A stretch of 64,000 nt of DNA from Chitinophaga pinensis. Its GTDB lineage: Bacteria > Bacteroidota > Bacteroidia > NS11-12g > UBA955. The stretch spans positions 1 through 64,000 of the forward strand of contig CAMDAF010000003.1 of the NCBI GenBank assembly GCA_945888525.1, read 5' to 3'. The notes beneath the pieces are model-generated. The model ran no database searches. It saw only the letters and a program-made list of their open reading frames with translations, and was not told the DNA's origin. The translations under genes and the position numbers were made by a program. Shown here one piece after another: positions 36,920 through 47,230 of this stretch (position 1 is its first letter; the number at the start of each line of letters is the position of its first letter).

Positions 36920-37998
36920 ACTAAAAGTTTTTCTATTTCATTAACTATGTCAGAAAGTGCATTTGGTTTTGCAAAGGCTGTTAAATTGTTCTTGAGGTCA
37001 TCTTGCTTTGCCACATCATTCAAAAGTGTGTGAATGGTTTCAAACAGCTTGTCATTGGCTTCGGCATCTGGCAACAATACAGCAGCATGTTTGCTCGATA
37101 GGGCCCTTGCATTTTTAGTTTGATGGTCTTCTGCCACATTGGGCGAAGGAATCAAAATACTGGCCTTATTCAACAAACTTAACTCACTTACAGAAATTGC
37201 ACCAGCTCTCGAAACCACAAGGTCTGCCGCAGCATATGCTGTAGCCATATCTTGAATAAAAGCTGAAGCTTTGACGCCTTCTAAACCATGCGTATCGGCT
37301 GTGTAATTTTTACCTGTCTGCCACAAAATCTGTGTCTTATTGCTTGAGAGTTCAGATAAAATTCCTTGAACAGCCAAATTGATGGTTCTAGCACCCAAAC
37401 TGCCTCCAATAAACAAAACCAAGGCCTCTTCTTCACTAAACCCTAAGCTTTTTTTTGTGGCGCGCCTGTCCATGCTTAAAGCTGCATAAATTTCAGAACG
37501 CACTGGATTTCCTGTCTCAACAATTTTATTTCTTGGAAAATATTTTTCCATGTTTGGATAAGCCACACAAATTTTTGAAGCTTTGCTAGAAAGCCATTTG
37601 TTGGTTAAACCAGCATATGAATTTTGCTCTTGAATTAAAATTGGAACTTTATAAGTTGATGCGGCATAAATTAATGCGGCACTTGCATATCCGCCTACTC
37701 CAATAGCAATATTTGGTTTAAAATCTCTAATGATTTTGCGGGCCATTAAAATGCTTTTTAACAATTTGAAAGGCAGTATAAAATTGGATAAGGAAAGTTT
37801 GCGCTGCAGTCCAGCGATTGGCAAACCAATAATTTTATACCCAGCCAAAGGCACCTTTTCCATTTCCATGCGCCCCAATGCGCCTACAAATAAAATTTCA
37901 GCATCTGCATGCCTGCTTTTTATTTCGTTTGCAATGGCGATAGCCGGGAAAATATGCCCTCCAGTTCCACCACCTGAAATTAGCACTCTAATTGACAT
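36916..37998 (-). CDS. murG: undecaprenyl-PP-MurNAc-pentapeptide GlcNAc transferase
   Basis: Adds GlcNAc to lipid I to make lipid II on the inner face of the membrane. The N-terminal loop SGGGTGGHIFPAIAIA and the C-terminal donor-binding strings (FIGGSLGART, VVSRAGAISVSEL, SPNVAEDHQTKNA) are clear. The ORF track starts at 38016; I place the start at 37998 (MSIRVLIS), because AAAGGAG lies 6 nt before that ATG, an unusually good Shine-Dalgarno for this phylum. That gives 360 residues and an 11-bp overlap with ftsW. Confidence 0.95.
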   Translation of the reverse strand: MSIRVLISGGGTGGHIFPAIAIANEIKSRHADAEILFVGALGRMEMEKVPLAGYKIIGLPIAGLQRKLSLSNFILPFKLLKSILMARKIIRDFKPNIAIGVGGYASAALIYAASTYKVPILIQEQNSYAGLTNKWLSSKASKICVAYPNMEKYFPRNKIVETGNPVRSEIYAALSMDRRATKKSLGFSEEEALVLFIGGSLGARTINLAVQGILSELSSNKTQILWQTGKNYTADTHGLEGVKASAFIQDMATAYAAADLVVSRAGAISVSELSLLNKASILIPSPNVAEDHQTKNARALSSKHAAVLLPDAEANDKLFETIHTLLNDVAKQDDLKNNLTAFAKPNALSDIVNEIEKLLV

Positions 37999-39151
37999 CT
38001 TGAACTCCTTTCTCATCTTCTAGTTTCTGTTCCTCAACCGAACGGCTCACACTCAACAAAACACCAAAAGCAGCACTGGTAAAAATAATACTTGTGCCAC
38101 CCATGCTAATTAAGGGGAGCGTCAAACCTGTAACAGGAAATAAACTACTGGCAACTGCCATATGGATAAAGGCTTGCAAGACCATACTAAAAGCCAAACC
38201 AACTGCCAATAAAGCCCCAAATGCACGTGGACTTTTTAACACGATTCGAATAGACCGATACAGAATTAATAAATACAATAAAATGACACTTATGCCACCA
38301 AATAGCAAACCATACTCTTCGATAATTACTGCGAAAATAAAATCTGAATAGGGATGCGGCAGATAGGCGCTTTGTTCGCCTTTACCAGGCCCCTTGCCAA
38401 ACAAACCTCCGCCTACGATTGCTATTTTTGCTTGTGTGGTTTGAAAACTCTCAGCGGAATCAGAACCTCTGAAATTTTCTATTCTTGCCTTCCAAGTAGC
38501 TGCCCTACCTGGCAGAATACTATCGGGTGCTTTGAGCAATATACCGGCCCCAATAAAGGCCACTAGCGAAAAAATCCCACCCAATAAAGCCAAATGGCGA
38601 AGCCTAGCATTTCCAATAAAGAGTAAAATGGAACAGGTCAAAAACAAAACCACAGACGTACTTAGATTCTCTGGCATAATCAATAAACAAATTAAAGTTA
38701 TGTAGGCAATTATGACAATAAACCCTTTCAAAGAACTGAGCTCTTCTTGATTTTTAGAAAGATAACGCGCAATAAACATAATGAGCGCAAACTTGGCGAA
38801 GTCACTGCTCTGAAAACTAACACCAAATACAGTGATGGTCCTTTTGGCATCGTTGATATCGTTACCAAAAACAAGCGTTAAAATCAACAAAACTATTGCT
38901 CCCCAGACGGCCATTTGAGATATCCGTGAAAAATATTTGTAATCCAACAAATGGAAAAAGTACATGAGAAAAAAACCTCCAAACAGGAACATCACATGTC
39001 GAATAACAAAATATTCTGTATTCCCCCCTTGTTTCTTAAATGCCAAGGACCCAGTTGCACTATAAACAGCAAGCAAGCCTATCAGCGATAGCATAAACAC
39101 TGCAAACCAGATGTACTGGTCACCCCTAAACTTTAACCTACCTATCTGCAT
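37988..39151 (-). CDS. ftsW: SEDS-family peptidoglycan glycosyltransferase FtsW
   Basis: Polytopic enzyme that polymerises lipid II at the septum together with FtsI. About ten hydrophobic segments cover the 387 residues. Family strings are LSLIGLLAVYSATGS, FQSSDFAKFALIMFIARYL, LPHPYSDFIFAVIIEEYG and FPVTGLTLPLISMGGTSI. RodA is the alternative, but the position in the dcw cluster between murD and murG indicates FtsW. Confidence 0.94.
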   Translation of the reverse strand: MQIGRLKFRGDQYIWFAVFMLSLIGLLAVYSATGSLAFKKQGGNTEYFVIRHVMFLFGGFFLMYFFHLLDYKYFSRISQMAVWGAIVLLILTLVFGNDINDAKRTITVFGVSFQSSDFAKFALIMFIARYLSKNQEELSSLKGFIVIIAYITLICLLIMPENLSTSVVLFLTCSILLFIGNARLRHLALLGGIFSLVAFIGAGILLKAPDSILPGRAATWKARIENFRGSDSAESFQTTQAKIAIVGGGLFGKGPGKGEQSAYLPHPYSDFIFAVIIEEYGLLFGGISVILLYLLILYRSIRIVLKSPRAFGALLAVGLAFSMVLQAFIHMAVASSLFPVTGLTLPLISMGGTSIIFTSAAFGVLLSVSRSVEEQKLEDEKGVQDVN

Positions 39152-39219
39152 TGCTTATTGGTTTATTGCTCTTTTAAAATATAGTCAATTTGGTTTACCA
39201 AATAGTCGAAAAAGATTTC

Positions 39220-40572
39220 TTATAAATTCTTTACAGCGGCTTTAAACTGCCAGCCTCTATCCTCATAATTTGCGAACAAATCAAAACTCGCACAAGCAGG
39301 AGACAAAAGCACCACATCGCCCTTAGCCGCAAAGCGTTTAGCAACATGCACAGCTTCCTCAGCAGAACTGGTGTTTAACATTAAGTCAACGTCTTTTCCA
39401 AAAGCTTCGTGAATTTTATTGTTGTCAGTACCTAAGCAAACGATAACTTTTACCTTGTCTTTTACCAAAGGCAATAAGGCTGTGTAGTCGTTTCCTTTAT
39501 CGACACCACCTACGATCCAAACCACTGGCTTGTCCATACTTTCCAAGGCATACCAAGTAGAATTAACATTGGTTGCTTTGCTGTCATTAATGAATTCTAC
39601 GCCACCAACGGAGGCAACATATTCTAATCTGTGTTCTACGTTTTGAAAGTCGATTAAGCTCTCTCTAATAACATCTTTTCTGATGTTTAGAACGTTGGCC
39701 GCAATAGCAGCAGCCATGCTGTTGTAACTGTTGTGAATGCCTTTTAGGGCGAAATCATTAATAAACATAGTAAGTATATTGTTTGGGGTTGTTGATTGAT
39801 TTTCTAATAAATGAAACTCTTTGTCTACGACATAAGCACCGCTGTTCAATACTTTTCCGAATGAAAAAGGCAATTTTTGAGCGTCAATTTTATGGGTAGA
39901 AAGATTGGAAACTGTTACCTCATCGTCGGTACAATAAATAAAGTAATCGTCTTTGGTTTGGTTCATAGCGATTCTAAATTTAGAATCGATGTAGTTTTGG
40001 AATTCGTAATTATAACGGTCCAAATGGTCGGGGGTTATATTGCACAGTATGGCAATATCAGGCCTAAATGTAAAGGTGTTGTCGAGCTGAAAACTACTCA
40101 ACTCTAACACAAAATAATCGTAATTTTCTTCAGCTACTTGGCGTGCATAGCTTTTTCCAATATTACCACCCAAACCCACATTGAATCCTGCCTTCTGCAA
40201 AATGTGGTAACACATCATAGTGGTGGTGGTTTTACCATTGGTGCCTGTTATGGCCAAATGCTTTGCCTTGCTGTATCGGCTGGCAAATTCTATTTCAGAG
40301 ATAATTGGAATATTAAGGGCTTTAGCCTTTTTAATTATCTCAGCTTTATCAGGTATTCCAGGGCTTTTAATAATTTCGTCTGCATTGAGAATTAATTCTT
40401 CAGAGTGCTTGCCTTGCTCATATGTCACATTCGCTTCATCAAGCTCTTTGCTGTATATTTCCTTTAGCATACCGCTATCAGAAACAAAAACATCAAAGCC
40501 TTGCTTAAGTGCTAAGATTCCGCATCCAGCACCGCTTTCACCCCCTCCCAATATAACAATTCTCTTTGCCAC
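39220..40572 (-). CDS. murD: UDP-N-acetylmuramoylalanine--D-glutamate ligase
   Basis: Adds D-Glu to UDP-MurNAc-L-Ala. It shows VILGGGESGAGCGILAL at the N-terminus, the ATP loop AITGTNGKTTTTMMCYH, NITPDHLDRY, VNDSKATN-type FINDSKATNVNSTW and the terminal SPACASFDLFANYEDRG. The 450 residues are normal. It is 68 bp upstream of ftsW and 3 bp downstream of mraY. Confidence 0.95.
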   Translation of the reverse strand: MAKRIVILGGGESGAGCGILALKQGFDVFVSDSGMLKEIYSKELDEANVTYEQGKHSEELILNADEIIKSPGIPDKAEIIKKAKALNIPIISEIEFASRYSKAKHLAITGTNGKTTTTMMCYHILQKAGFNVGLGGNIGKSYARQVAEENYDYFVLELSSFQLDNTFTFRPDIAILCNITPDHLDRYNYEFQNYIDSKFRIAMNQTKDDYFIYCTDDEVTVSNLSTHKIDAQKLPFSFGKVLNSGAYVVDKEFHLLENQSTTPNNILTMFINDFALKGIHNSYNSMAAAIAANVLNIRKDVIRESLIDFQNVEHRLEYVASVGGVEFINDSKATNVNSTWYALESMDKPVVWIVGGVDKGNDYTALLPLVKDKVKVIVCLGTDNNKIHEAFGKDVDLMLNTSSAEEAVHVAKRFAAKGDVVLLSPACASFDLFANYEDRGWQFKAAVKNL

Positions 40573-40575
40573 TAA

Positions 40576-41829
40576 TTATCTTAACTTTAATGTTATTATG
40601 CTCAAAACCGCGAGTAATATGCCTATAATCCAAAAGCGTATCACAATCTTGGCTTCGTGAAATCCTTTTTTCTGAAAATGGTGGTGAATAGGTGACATTA
40701 AAAACACACGTCTACCTTCTCCATATTTATTCTTTGTGTACTTAAAATAACTTACCTGTATAATTACACTTAGATTCTCTACCAAGAAAATTCCACAAAG
40801 TATTGGAATCAATAATTCTTTGCGCACAATAATGGCTAAAGCTGCTATAACACCTCCCAACATCAGGCTACCGGTATCGCCCATAAAAACTTGAGCTGGG
40901 TAACTGTTGTACCACAAAAACCCAATACAAGCTCCTACAAAGGCCCCAGCAAATACAAACAATTCGCCAAGGAATGGGATGTACATGATGTTCAAATAAT
41001 CGGCCAGCAAAATGTTTCCAGAAATAAAGGCAAACAAACCCAAGGTGGTACCAATAATTGCAGATGTTCCTGCCGCCAATCCATCGATTCCATCGGTTAT
41101 ATTGGCTCCATTCGAAACCGCAGTGATGATAAAAATCACCACCAAAACATAAACGATCCAAGCATACTTTGAACCCATGCCAAAGAAGTCGGAAATTTTG
41201 TGGTAATCAAATTCTGAAAACTTAAAAAACGGTATGGTTGTTTTTAAGGTTTTTTTATTTTGGTAGTATATCTTTTCTCCTTGAATAACGCGGGTCGACA
41301 AATGGGTGGTATCAATATTTAATTCAGCAATTTCCTTGGCCTTATAGTGCTCAGTGACCACAACGGCAGGGTTAAAATACAGCGTTAATCCAACCAATAA
41401 ACCAACAATAATTTGCCCCAATATTTTAAAACGACCAGACAATCCCTCTTTGTCTTTCTTAAAGACTTTAATGTAGTCGTCTATAAATCCAATTAAACCC
41501 GTTAATATGGTTACGGCTATCATCAGCAGCACATAAACATTGTTTAAGCGGGCCAACAACAAGGTAGGAATTAATATTGCCCCAAGCATAATTAAGCCGC
41601 CCATAGTTGGGGTGCCTTTTTTGGCTTCTTCACCTTGTAAACCTAAATCGCGGATGGTTTCAGAAACCTGCAATTTGTGCAAAGCATTTATAAGTCTTTT
41701 GCCAAATACAGCCGAAATGGTAAGCGATAAAATCATCGCCAATCCCATCCTAAAAGTCAGGTACTTCCAAACACCCAATCCCCAGATATCGGTGTGCTTG
41801 TCGAGGTATGTAAAAAAATGGTATAGCAT
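40576..41829 (-). CDS. mraY: phospho-MurNAc-pentapeptide transferase MraY, long form
   Basis: Makes lipid I from UDP-MurNAc-pentapeptide and undecaprenyl phosphate. The family strings GTPTMGGLI (about residues 72-80), [28 protein letters not shown], and [10 protein letters not shown] are present, with the C-terminal [14 protein letters not shown]. At 417 residues it is about 55 longer than the E. coli enzyme; the extra sequence (about 159-220) is a polar insertion between membrane segments. Ten or so transmembrane helices are expected. Confidence 0.95.
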   Translation of the reverse strand: MLYHFFTYLDKHTDIWGLGVWKYLTFRMGLAMILSLTISAVFGKRLINALHKLQVSETIRDLGLQGEEAKKGTPTMGGLIMLGAILIPTLLLARLNNVYVLLMIAVTILTGLIGFIDDYIKVFKKDKEGLSGRFKILGQIIVGLLVGLTLYFNPAVVVTEHYKAKEIAELNIDTTHLSTRVIQGEKIYYQNKKTLKTTIPFFKFSEFDYHKISDFFGMGSKYAWIVYVLVVIFIITAVSNGANITDGIDGLAAGTSAIIGTTLGLFAFISGNILLADYLNIMYIPFLGELFVFAGAFVGACIGFLWYNSYPAQVFMGDTGSLMLGGVIAALAIIVRKELLIPILCGIFLVENLSVIIQVSYFKYTKNKYGEGRRVFLMSPIHHHFQKKGFHEAKIVIRFWIIGILLAVLSIITLKLR

Positions 41830-41833
41830 CTGT

Positions 41834-43294
41834 TTAATTCTCTTTAAAAATATCGATTAATATTTGCCTGTCGTCAAATGGGTGTTTGATGCCGTTAATG
41901 TCTTGATAGGTTTCGTGTCCTTTGCCAGCCAATAAAATAATGTCTTTGGATTTGCTCAACATCACCGCCGTTTTAATGGCTTCTTTACGGTCTGTAATTT
42001 TTAAAACCTTTTTATAATCCAACGGATCAACACCGCTCTGCATGTCTTCAATTATGGCACTTGGGTCTTCATTCCTAGGATTGTCGCTGGTAAATATCAC
42101 CTTATCACTCATACGAGCGGCGACTTTACCCATAACTGGTCTTTTTTCTTTGTCTCTATTACCACCGCATCCTGCAATGCTCAAAAGCTGCTCATTACCA
42201 GTTCTTATATGTTGAATTGTGCTCAATACATTATCCAATGCATCAGGGGTGTGCGCATAGTCAACAATGCCAATAATACCTTTAGGACTTCTATACACCT
42301 CAAATCTTCCATTTACCCGGCCTTGCTTAGACAAATGAGTAAGTATCTCAAAGCGGTCTATGCCCAGCAAGAATGCAGTGGCATAAACTGCCAATAAATT
42401 ATAAGCATTGAATTTTCCAATTAGGGCAAACCAAGTTTCTTCAGATTCTATTTTTAACAGTAGCCCTTCAAAATCGCTCTCTAGTATTTTGCAGGTAAAA
42501 TCTGCTGCCGATTGCAAAGCATAGGTATACCTTGCTGCAGGAGAATTTTGCAACATAATTTGTCCGTTTCGGTCGTCTTTATTTGTTAAGGCAAATGCAT
42601 CTACAGGCAGTTGATCAAAAAACTTTTTCTTTGCTTTGATGTAGTTGTCAAACGTTCCGTGGTAATCCAGGTGGTCGTGGGTTATGTTGGTGAACGCAGC
42701 TCCAGCAAAATGCAATCCGTTAATTCTTCCTTGCACTACCGCGTGGGAACTCACTTCCATAAAGCAATAAGCGCAACCTGCTTGCACCATTTCATCCATC
42801 AACGCATTTAAGCGAATTGGATCGGGCGTGGTATGGGTGCTGGTATAGGTTGTTTTTCCAATAATATATTCTACCGTACTTACAAGTCCGCAGGTATATC
42901 CCAAAGAGGTAAACAAGTTGTACAACATGGTACAAGTACTAGTCTTTCCATTGGTGCCGGTTACACCCACTAAAGTCATTTTATTTGATGGCAATTCATA
43001 AAATGCAGAGGCAAAATAGCCCACTGATTGTTGCACATCATCAACCAAAACATATGTTACATTTTCTTGTATATCCTTTGGCAATTCACTACAGACTATT
43101 GCGCTAGCGCCATCTGCAATCGCCTTAGGAATAAATTGATGGGCATCAATAGATGTTCCCTTCACAGCAAAAAACATTGCATCTTCGCTTACTTGACGTG
43201 AATCTAAAACCAAGTTCTTTACCAAAACATTGGCTGAGCCATGTATTTCTTTAATACCTGAATATTGGGCGATATCGTTTAGGTACTTACTCAT
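41834..43294 (-). CDS. murE: UDP-MurNAc-tripeptide synthetase MurE, meso-DAP adding
   Basis: Adds the third residue of the stem peptide. The ATP loop is [24 protein letters not shown] and [13 protein letters not shown] follow. The motif SDNPRNEDP matches the DNPR signature of meso-diaminopimelate-specific enzymes rather than lysine-adding ones. The 486 residues are normal. It overlaps ftsI by 4 bp and ends 4 bp before mraY. Confidence 0.95.
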   Translation of the reverse strand: MSKYLNDIAQYSGIKEIHGSANVLVKNLVLDSRQVSEDAMFFAVKGTSIDAHQFIPKAIADGASAIVCSELPKDIQENVTYVLVDDVQQSVGYFASAFYELPSNKMTLVGVTGTNGKTSTCTMLYNLFTSLGYTCGLVSTVEYIIGKTTYTSTHTTPDPIRLNALMDEMVQAGCAYCFMEVSSHAVVQGRINGLHFAGAAFTNITHDHLDYHGTFDNYIKAKKKFFDQLPVDAFALTNKDDRNGQIMLQNSPAARYTYALQSAADFTCKILESDFEGLLLKIESEETWFALIGKFNAYNLLAVYATAFLLGIDRFEILTHLSKQGRVNGRFEVYRSPKGIIGIVDYAHTPDALDNVLSTIQHIRTGNEQLLSIAGCGGNRDKEKRPVMGKVAARMSDKVIFTSDNPRNEDPSAIIEDMQSGVDPLDYKKVLKITDRKEAIKTAVMLSKSKDIILLAGKGHETYQDINGIKHPFDDRQILIDIFKEN

Positions 43295-45396
43295 GGATTT
43301 AATCTCAAATAAATAATATTACCCTTACTTGTGCGTGTACCCGCTGGGATGGATTGAAAACAAATACTTCCATATCCTTCAACGATGACTTTTACGCCGC
43401 GGTTTTCCAATAAATAGACAGCATCTTTTAAGCCCATGCCGACCACATCAGGAATCAAATTCACATCGGTGGTAATTTCTTTCAAATTCAAAGACTGCAC
43501 ACTTGGCGAACTTCTAACATACTCCGATTCAGCAGAACCAATAATTTGATGGCTGCTGATTCCAATATGGTTCAACACATATTTTATATCGCTTCTATTG
43601 CCATTTTTTACTTTAGGCATTGAAGGCGCTGCCAATCTCACAATTGGTTTGTGTAAAGAAATATTGGTGCTAAATACCTTATCGGCTATTTCTCTAAATA
43701 CAGGACCGGCTACAGTGCCTCCATAATAATCGCCTGCTGTGGGATCGTTTATAACCACTATGCAACTGTACTTCGGATTGTCTGCAGGAAAGTATCCTAC
43801 AAATGAAGCCTTGTGCGCACTCTTATCATATCCATTGCTTGAGGCCTTTTGTGCAGTGCCTGTTTTACCGGCAACTTTATAGGCCAAACCTTTTAGTCTA
43901 TTTCCGGTGCCATTTTCCACAACGCCTTCCAATAATTTCTTAAGCAGTTTAATGGTCTCTTCGCTACAGATTTTTTCGTTTAAAATACTGGTCTCGTTTT
44001 TTTGAATGATTTTTCCAAATTCTTTTACTTCCCTAACAATGAATGGCTTTACCATCGTTCCATTATTGGCTATTGTATTGTAAACCGATAATATTTGAAG
44101 TGCACTCAATTCCATTTCATAACCAATACTCATAAATGGTAAAGATGTGGTAGAACTCCATGTTTTATCTTTGGTGTTTTTAAGCAAAGGTTTTCTAGTC
44201 GATTTGATGTCAAAAGTCAAAGGTTTGTTTAAGCCCAGATTGAAGGCATATTGTAAAAATGCTTCCGGTCTGTTTTTAAAATATTTTTGAACCGACTTAG
44301 CAATCCCAACATTGCTGGAATTTTCGAAAGCATATTGAAAATTTATTTTTTTATATGGAGAACGATGCGAATCCACCATTTTCAAATCACCAAATGTGGT
44401 TGCACCCCATTCAATATCTATGGTGTCTTCTAATTTTATACTTTTACTTTCTAATAGCGCTAAAGCACTTACTAATTTAAAGGTACTTCCTGGATCACTA
44501 AATTCATTAACCGCATAATTCTCCGCTTCACTGCAAGTATTGTCTGCATTGCGTTTTAAATTGGCAATGGCTTTAACAGCACCCGTTTTAACTTCCATTA
44601 AAATGGCACATCCATGTGAAGCTTGGTTGGCCAACAAACACTGCTGAAGTGCATTTTCTGCTACGTCTTGTATGTTAATGTCAATGGTGGTATATACGTC
44701 AAAACCATTACGAGGCTCCATTTCTGAGCTGTTGTCTACAGGTTTCCAAACGCCTCCATATATTCTTTGCTCTAAACGTTTGCCTACGGTGCCCGACAGC
44801 ATTGAATCGTAAGAACCTTCTAATCCAATTTTAATGCCCGATTGATTGGTGTAACCTATGCTTCTCATCGCCAAATAACCAAAAGGTATTTCGCGTTTAA
44901 ACTTTTCAATTTTAATTAGACCCCCAATTTTATCTTTATCTACTTTAAAAATTGGCCACTCCGCTAGGTCTTTAACCGTCATGTAATCTACATCACGTTT
45001 AATTAGAAGATACCTTTCGCCCTTGTTTCTGGCTGCAAGTAAATAATTGCGCCATTCTAAATTTGTTCGGTCTGTAAATTTCAAAGCCAAATTATTGGCT
45101 AATATGTCGACATTGGCATTGAAGTATTCATTGGTAATGGTCTCAACCTTGGTATCCAATCGCAATTCATATTTAGGGATGCTGGTGGCCAACAAACTTC
45201 CATCTTCTGCATAAATATTCCCCCTTGATGCTTGAATCTCTCTCCATTTGGTGCTTTGAGCCAAACTGATGGCAGTGTATTTTCCCTTTTGAGTGAATTG
45301 CAAATTTACTATCTGCCATATTACAGCACATGCCAAAAGGATTACCATCAAAAAGGCAATCCATGATCTGAGCAATATGGCTTTCTTTAAATTCAC
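43291..45396 (-). CDS. ftsI: septal penicillin-binding protein (FtsI/PBP3-like) with one PASTA domain
   Basis: Class B transpeptidase that cross-links septal peptidoglycan. A single N-terminal transmembrane helix (about residues 8-30) is followed by the dimerisation domain and the transpeptidase domain with motifs STFK (in DPGSTFKLVSA), SSN (in FENSSNVGIAKS) and KTG (in VAGKTGTAQKA). The last ~60 residues form one PASTA domain (IPDVVGMGLKDAVYLLENRG). The 701 residues are typical of this phylum. It overlaps ftsL and murE by 4 bp each. Confidence 0.95.
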   Translation of the reverse strand: MNLKKAILLRSWIAFLMVILLACAVIWQIVNLQFTQKGKYTAISLAQSTKWREIQASRGNIYAEDGSLLATSIPKYELRLDTKVETITNEYFNANVDILANNLALKFTDRTNLEWRNYLLAARNKGERYLLIKRDVDYMTVKDLAEWPIFKVDKDKIGGLIKIEKFKREIPFGYLAMRSIGYTNQSGIKIGLEGSYDSMLSGTVGKRLEQRIYGGVWKPVDNSSEMEPRNGFDVYTTIDINIQDVAENALQQCLLANQASHGCAILMEVKTGAVKAIANLKRNADNTCSEAENYAVNEFSDPGSTFKLVSALALLESKSIKLEDTIDIEWGATTFGDLKMVDSHRSPYKKINFQYAFENSSNVGIAKSVQKYFKNRPEAFLQYAFNLGLNKPLTFDIKSTRKPLLKNTKDKTWSSTTSLPFMSIGYEMELSALQILSVYNTIANNGTMVKPFIVREVKEFGKIIQKNETSILNEKICSEETIKLLKKLLEGVVENGTGNRLKGLAYKVAGKTGTAQKASSNGYDKSAHKASFVGYFPADNPKYSCIVVINDPTAGDYYGGTVAGPVFREIADKVFSTNISLHKPIVRLAAPSMPKVKNGNRSDIKYVLNHIGISSHQIIGSAESEYVRSSPSVQSLNLKEITTDVNLIPDVVGMGLKDAVYLLENRGVKVIVEGYGSICFQSIPAGTRTSKGNIIYLRLNP

Positions 45397-45779
45397 TTTT
45401 TAACGTCTTTCTCTATAATCAATGGCGGGGTGCGCAATTCTTTAATTTCATCGGTGCTGAGGCGCTTGGCTACACTGCTTTGGTTGCTTTGTTTCATCAA
45501 ACTACTTTTTACACTGATGTACTCAGAACGCAATTCAGTTAATTCGTTTTTTAATTCTTCTTTCTCTCTTAAACTCTTTACATGAAAATGAGAAAGTGCT
45601 ATATAAACCACAATAATTCCAACCGCCATAAATATGGGTGGCATCAATTTACTCAAATTATCCTTGTCGATAAAAAAGGTGAAGTCGCTGGCTTTTTTAA
45701 GCATCTCATCAGCCTGCTCGTTCGCAGGACTTTCATGGCCTTTTTCAGGATTGATGGTATTGGGCTTAAACTGGTTCAA
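45393..45779 (-). CDS. ftsL: FtsL-like cell division protein
   Basis: Small bitopic divisome protein, 128 residues: a polar N-terminus of ~45 residues, one transmembrane helix (PPIFMAVGIIVVYIALSHF), then a periplasmic helix with a heptad-like coiled coil (LREKEELKNELTELRSEY). Sequence identity is poorly conserved in this family, so the call relies on topology and on the position between rsmH and ftsI, both overlapping by 4 bp. Confidence 0.85.
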   Translation of the reverse strand: MNQFKPNTINPEKGHESPANEQADEMLKKASDFTFFIDKDNLSKLMPPIFMAVGIIVVYIALSHFHVKSLREKEELKNELTELRSEYISVKSSLMKQSNQSSVAKRLSTDEIKELRTPPLIIEKDVKK

Positions 45780-46684
45780 ATCTTTTCTGCTATTCTTAAT
45801 TTTGCACTTCTCGACCTTCTATTTCTATCTATTTCTTCATCGCTGGGAATGATTGGCTTTTTAGTAAGAGATTTGAATAATTCTGTTTTATTTCCAAAAA
45901 AATCCTTCTCAACCTCCCCAGCTACATTTCCAGAATTGATAAAGTTTTTTACCATTCTGTCTTCCAATGAATGGTAACTCATTACCACCAAACGCCCACC
46001 TTTTTCTAAGACAGAAGCTGAATTTTCTAATAAGCTTTCTAAAGCTTTCATCTCTTCATTAACTTCTATGCGCAACGCCTGAAAAACCTGCGATAAGTAT
46101 TTGCTTTCTTCCTTTCCGGGGATACAATTGCGTATTGCATCTTTAAATTCATCGATGGTGGTGACTGGGTTAATTTTGCGCTTTGCGATGATCAACAAAA
46201 CCAATTTATACGCATTCCTTACCTCGCCATAGGTATTAAATACCCTTAGCAATTCTTTTTCAGAGTAAGTGTTCACTACATCGCTGGCTTTAAGTCCAGA
46301 TTTACGGTCCATACGCATGTCCAAGTCACCCCCTAAACGGTGCGCAAAACCTTTATCTGCCTCGTTTATCTGATGAGATGAAATACCCAAATCAGCCAAT
46401 ATACCATCAACTGGAAGCGCTTTTAAATACTGTAAAAATTGTTTGATGTATTTAAAGTTGTGGTTTATAAACACCAAGCGATCGTCGTCGGGCAAATTCC
46501 CAAGCGCATCCAAATCCTGATCAAATGCATACAACTTTCCTTTGGGGCCAAGATGCTTTAAAATTTCTTTGGAATGACCACCACCACCAAAGGTTACATC
46601 CACGTATAGACCGTCTTCTTTTATTTTAAGACCCTGAATGCACTCATTCAACATCACTGGCAAATGGTAGACTTCAGTTGTCAT
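45776..46684 (-). CDS. rsmH: 16S rRNA (cytosine(1402)-N4)-methyltransferase RsmH
   Basis: Methylates N4 of C1402 in the 16S rRNA decoding centre. It has YHLPVMLNECIQGL, the SAM motif DVTFGGGGHSKEIL, LADLGISSHQI and the C-terminal VMSYHSLEDRMVKNF, all typical. The 302 residues are normal. It overlaps the mraZ end by 11 bp. Confidence 0.96.
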   Translation of the reverse strand: MTTEVYHLPVMLNECIQGLKIKEDGLYVDVTFGGGGHSKEILKHLGPKGKLYAFDQDLDALGNLPDDDRLVFINHNFKYIKQFLQYLKALPVDGILADLGISSHQINEADKGFAHRLGGDLDMRMDRKSGLKASDVVNTYSEKELLRVFNTYGEVRNAYKLVLLIIAKRKINPVTTIDEFKDAIRNCIPGKEESKYLSQVFQALRIEVNEEMKALESLLENSASVLEKGGRLVVMSYHSLEDRMVKNFINSGNVAGEVEKDFFGNKTELFKSLTKKPIIPSDEEIDRNRRSRSAKLRIAEKI

Positions 46685-47162
46685 TGCTGTCGTTTTTTAA
46701 AGGGTTTTGCACAGGTGGATTATCCCCCATTAACTCTTCAGCCATCCTTGAAAATTCTTGGTCGTCGAACTTCAATTCTTCCTCGTAATGTTTCTTATCC
46801 CATATCTCTATTTTGTGGTTGTAACACGATACAATCACATCGCCTTTCAAAGAGGCATATTCAATCAAACTATTTGGAATGTTAATCCTGCTATTGGTAT
46901 CTATGGGAACGATGTTGGCACCATTGTTAAACTGACGGATAAACTTTCTGGCGGTTCGGTTAAAATCATTTAAAACCTGCAATTTTTCTGTTTCCATCGA
47001 CCAATCGGCAGACGTATATAAAACCAAACACTTTTCAAAACCTCTGTTGATCACCATTGCTTTGGCTTCTTTGTCTGGAATTTGCAAACGCAGCTTCGCC
47101 GGCAAGATAATTCTACCCTTGCTGTCAATTTTGCATTCAAACTCTCCGATAAACCGTGCCAT
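46674..47162 (-). CDS. mraZ: transcriptional regulator MraZ
   Basis: DNA-binding regulator with two AbrB/SpoVT-like swapped-hairpin domains; in E. coli it represses its own dcw operon. The N-terminal domain starts FIGEFECKIDSKGRIILPAKLR and the second copy has the matching VPIDTNSRINIPNSLIEYA, each with the DxxGR-type hairpin (second copy degenerate as TNSR). The 162 residues are slightly longer than usual because of a C-terminal acidic tail. It is the first gene of the cluster, and its predicted operator repeats lie directly upstream. Confidence 0.94.
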   Translation of the reverse strand: MARFIGEFECKIDSKGRIILPAKLRLQIPDKEAKAMVINRGFEKCLVLYTSADWSMETEKLQVLNDFNRTARKFIRQFNNGANIVPIDTNSRINIPNSLIEYASLKGDVIVSCYNHKIEIWDKKHYEEELKFDDQEFSRMAEELMGDNPPVQNPLKNDSNDN

Positions 47163-47200
47163 TTAGATTCTGTAAATAATTTTGTAAAATAAAATCAAAA

Positions 47201-47230
47201 AATCCACTTTTCTCCACTTTTCTCCACTTT
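47201..47230 (-). promoter_or_regulatory. three tandem MraZ boxes upstream of mraZ
   Basis: On the minus strand the 10-bp unit AAAGTGGAGA occurs twice in a row and a third time as AAAGTGGATT. Direct GTGG-type repeats with 10-bp spacing upstream of mraZ are the known binding sites of MraZ rings. They end 38 nt before the mraZ ATG. A weak promoter (TTTTTG, then TATTTACA) lies between the boxes and the gene. Confidence 0.85.
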
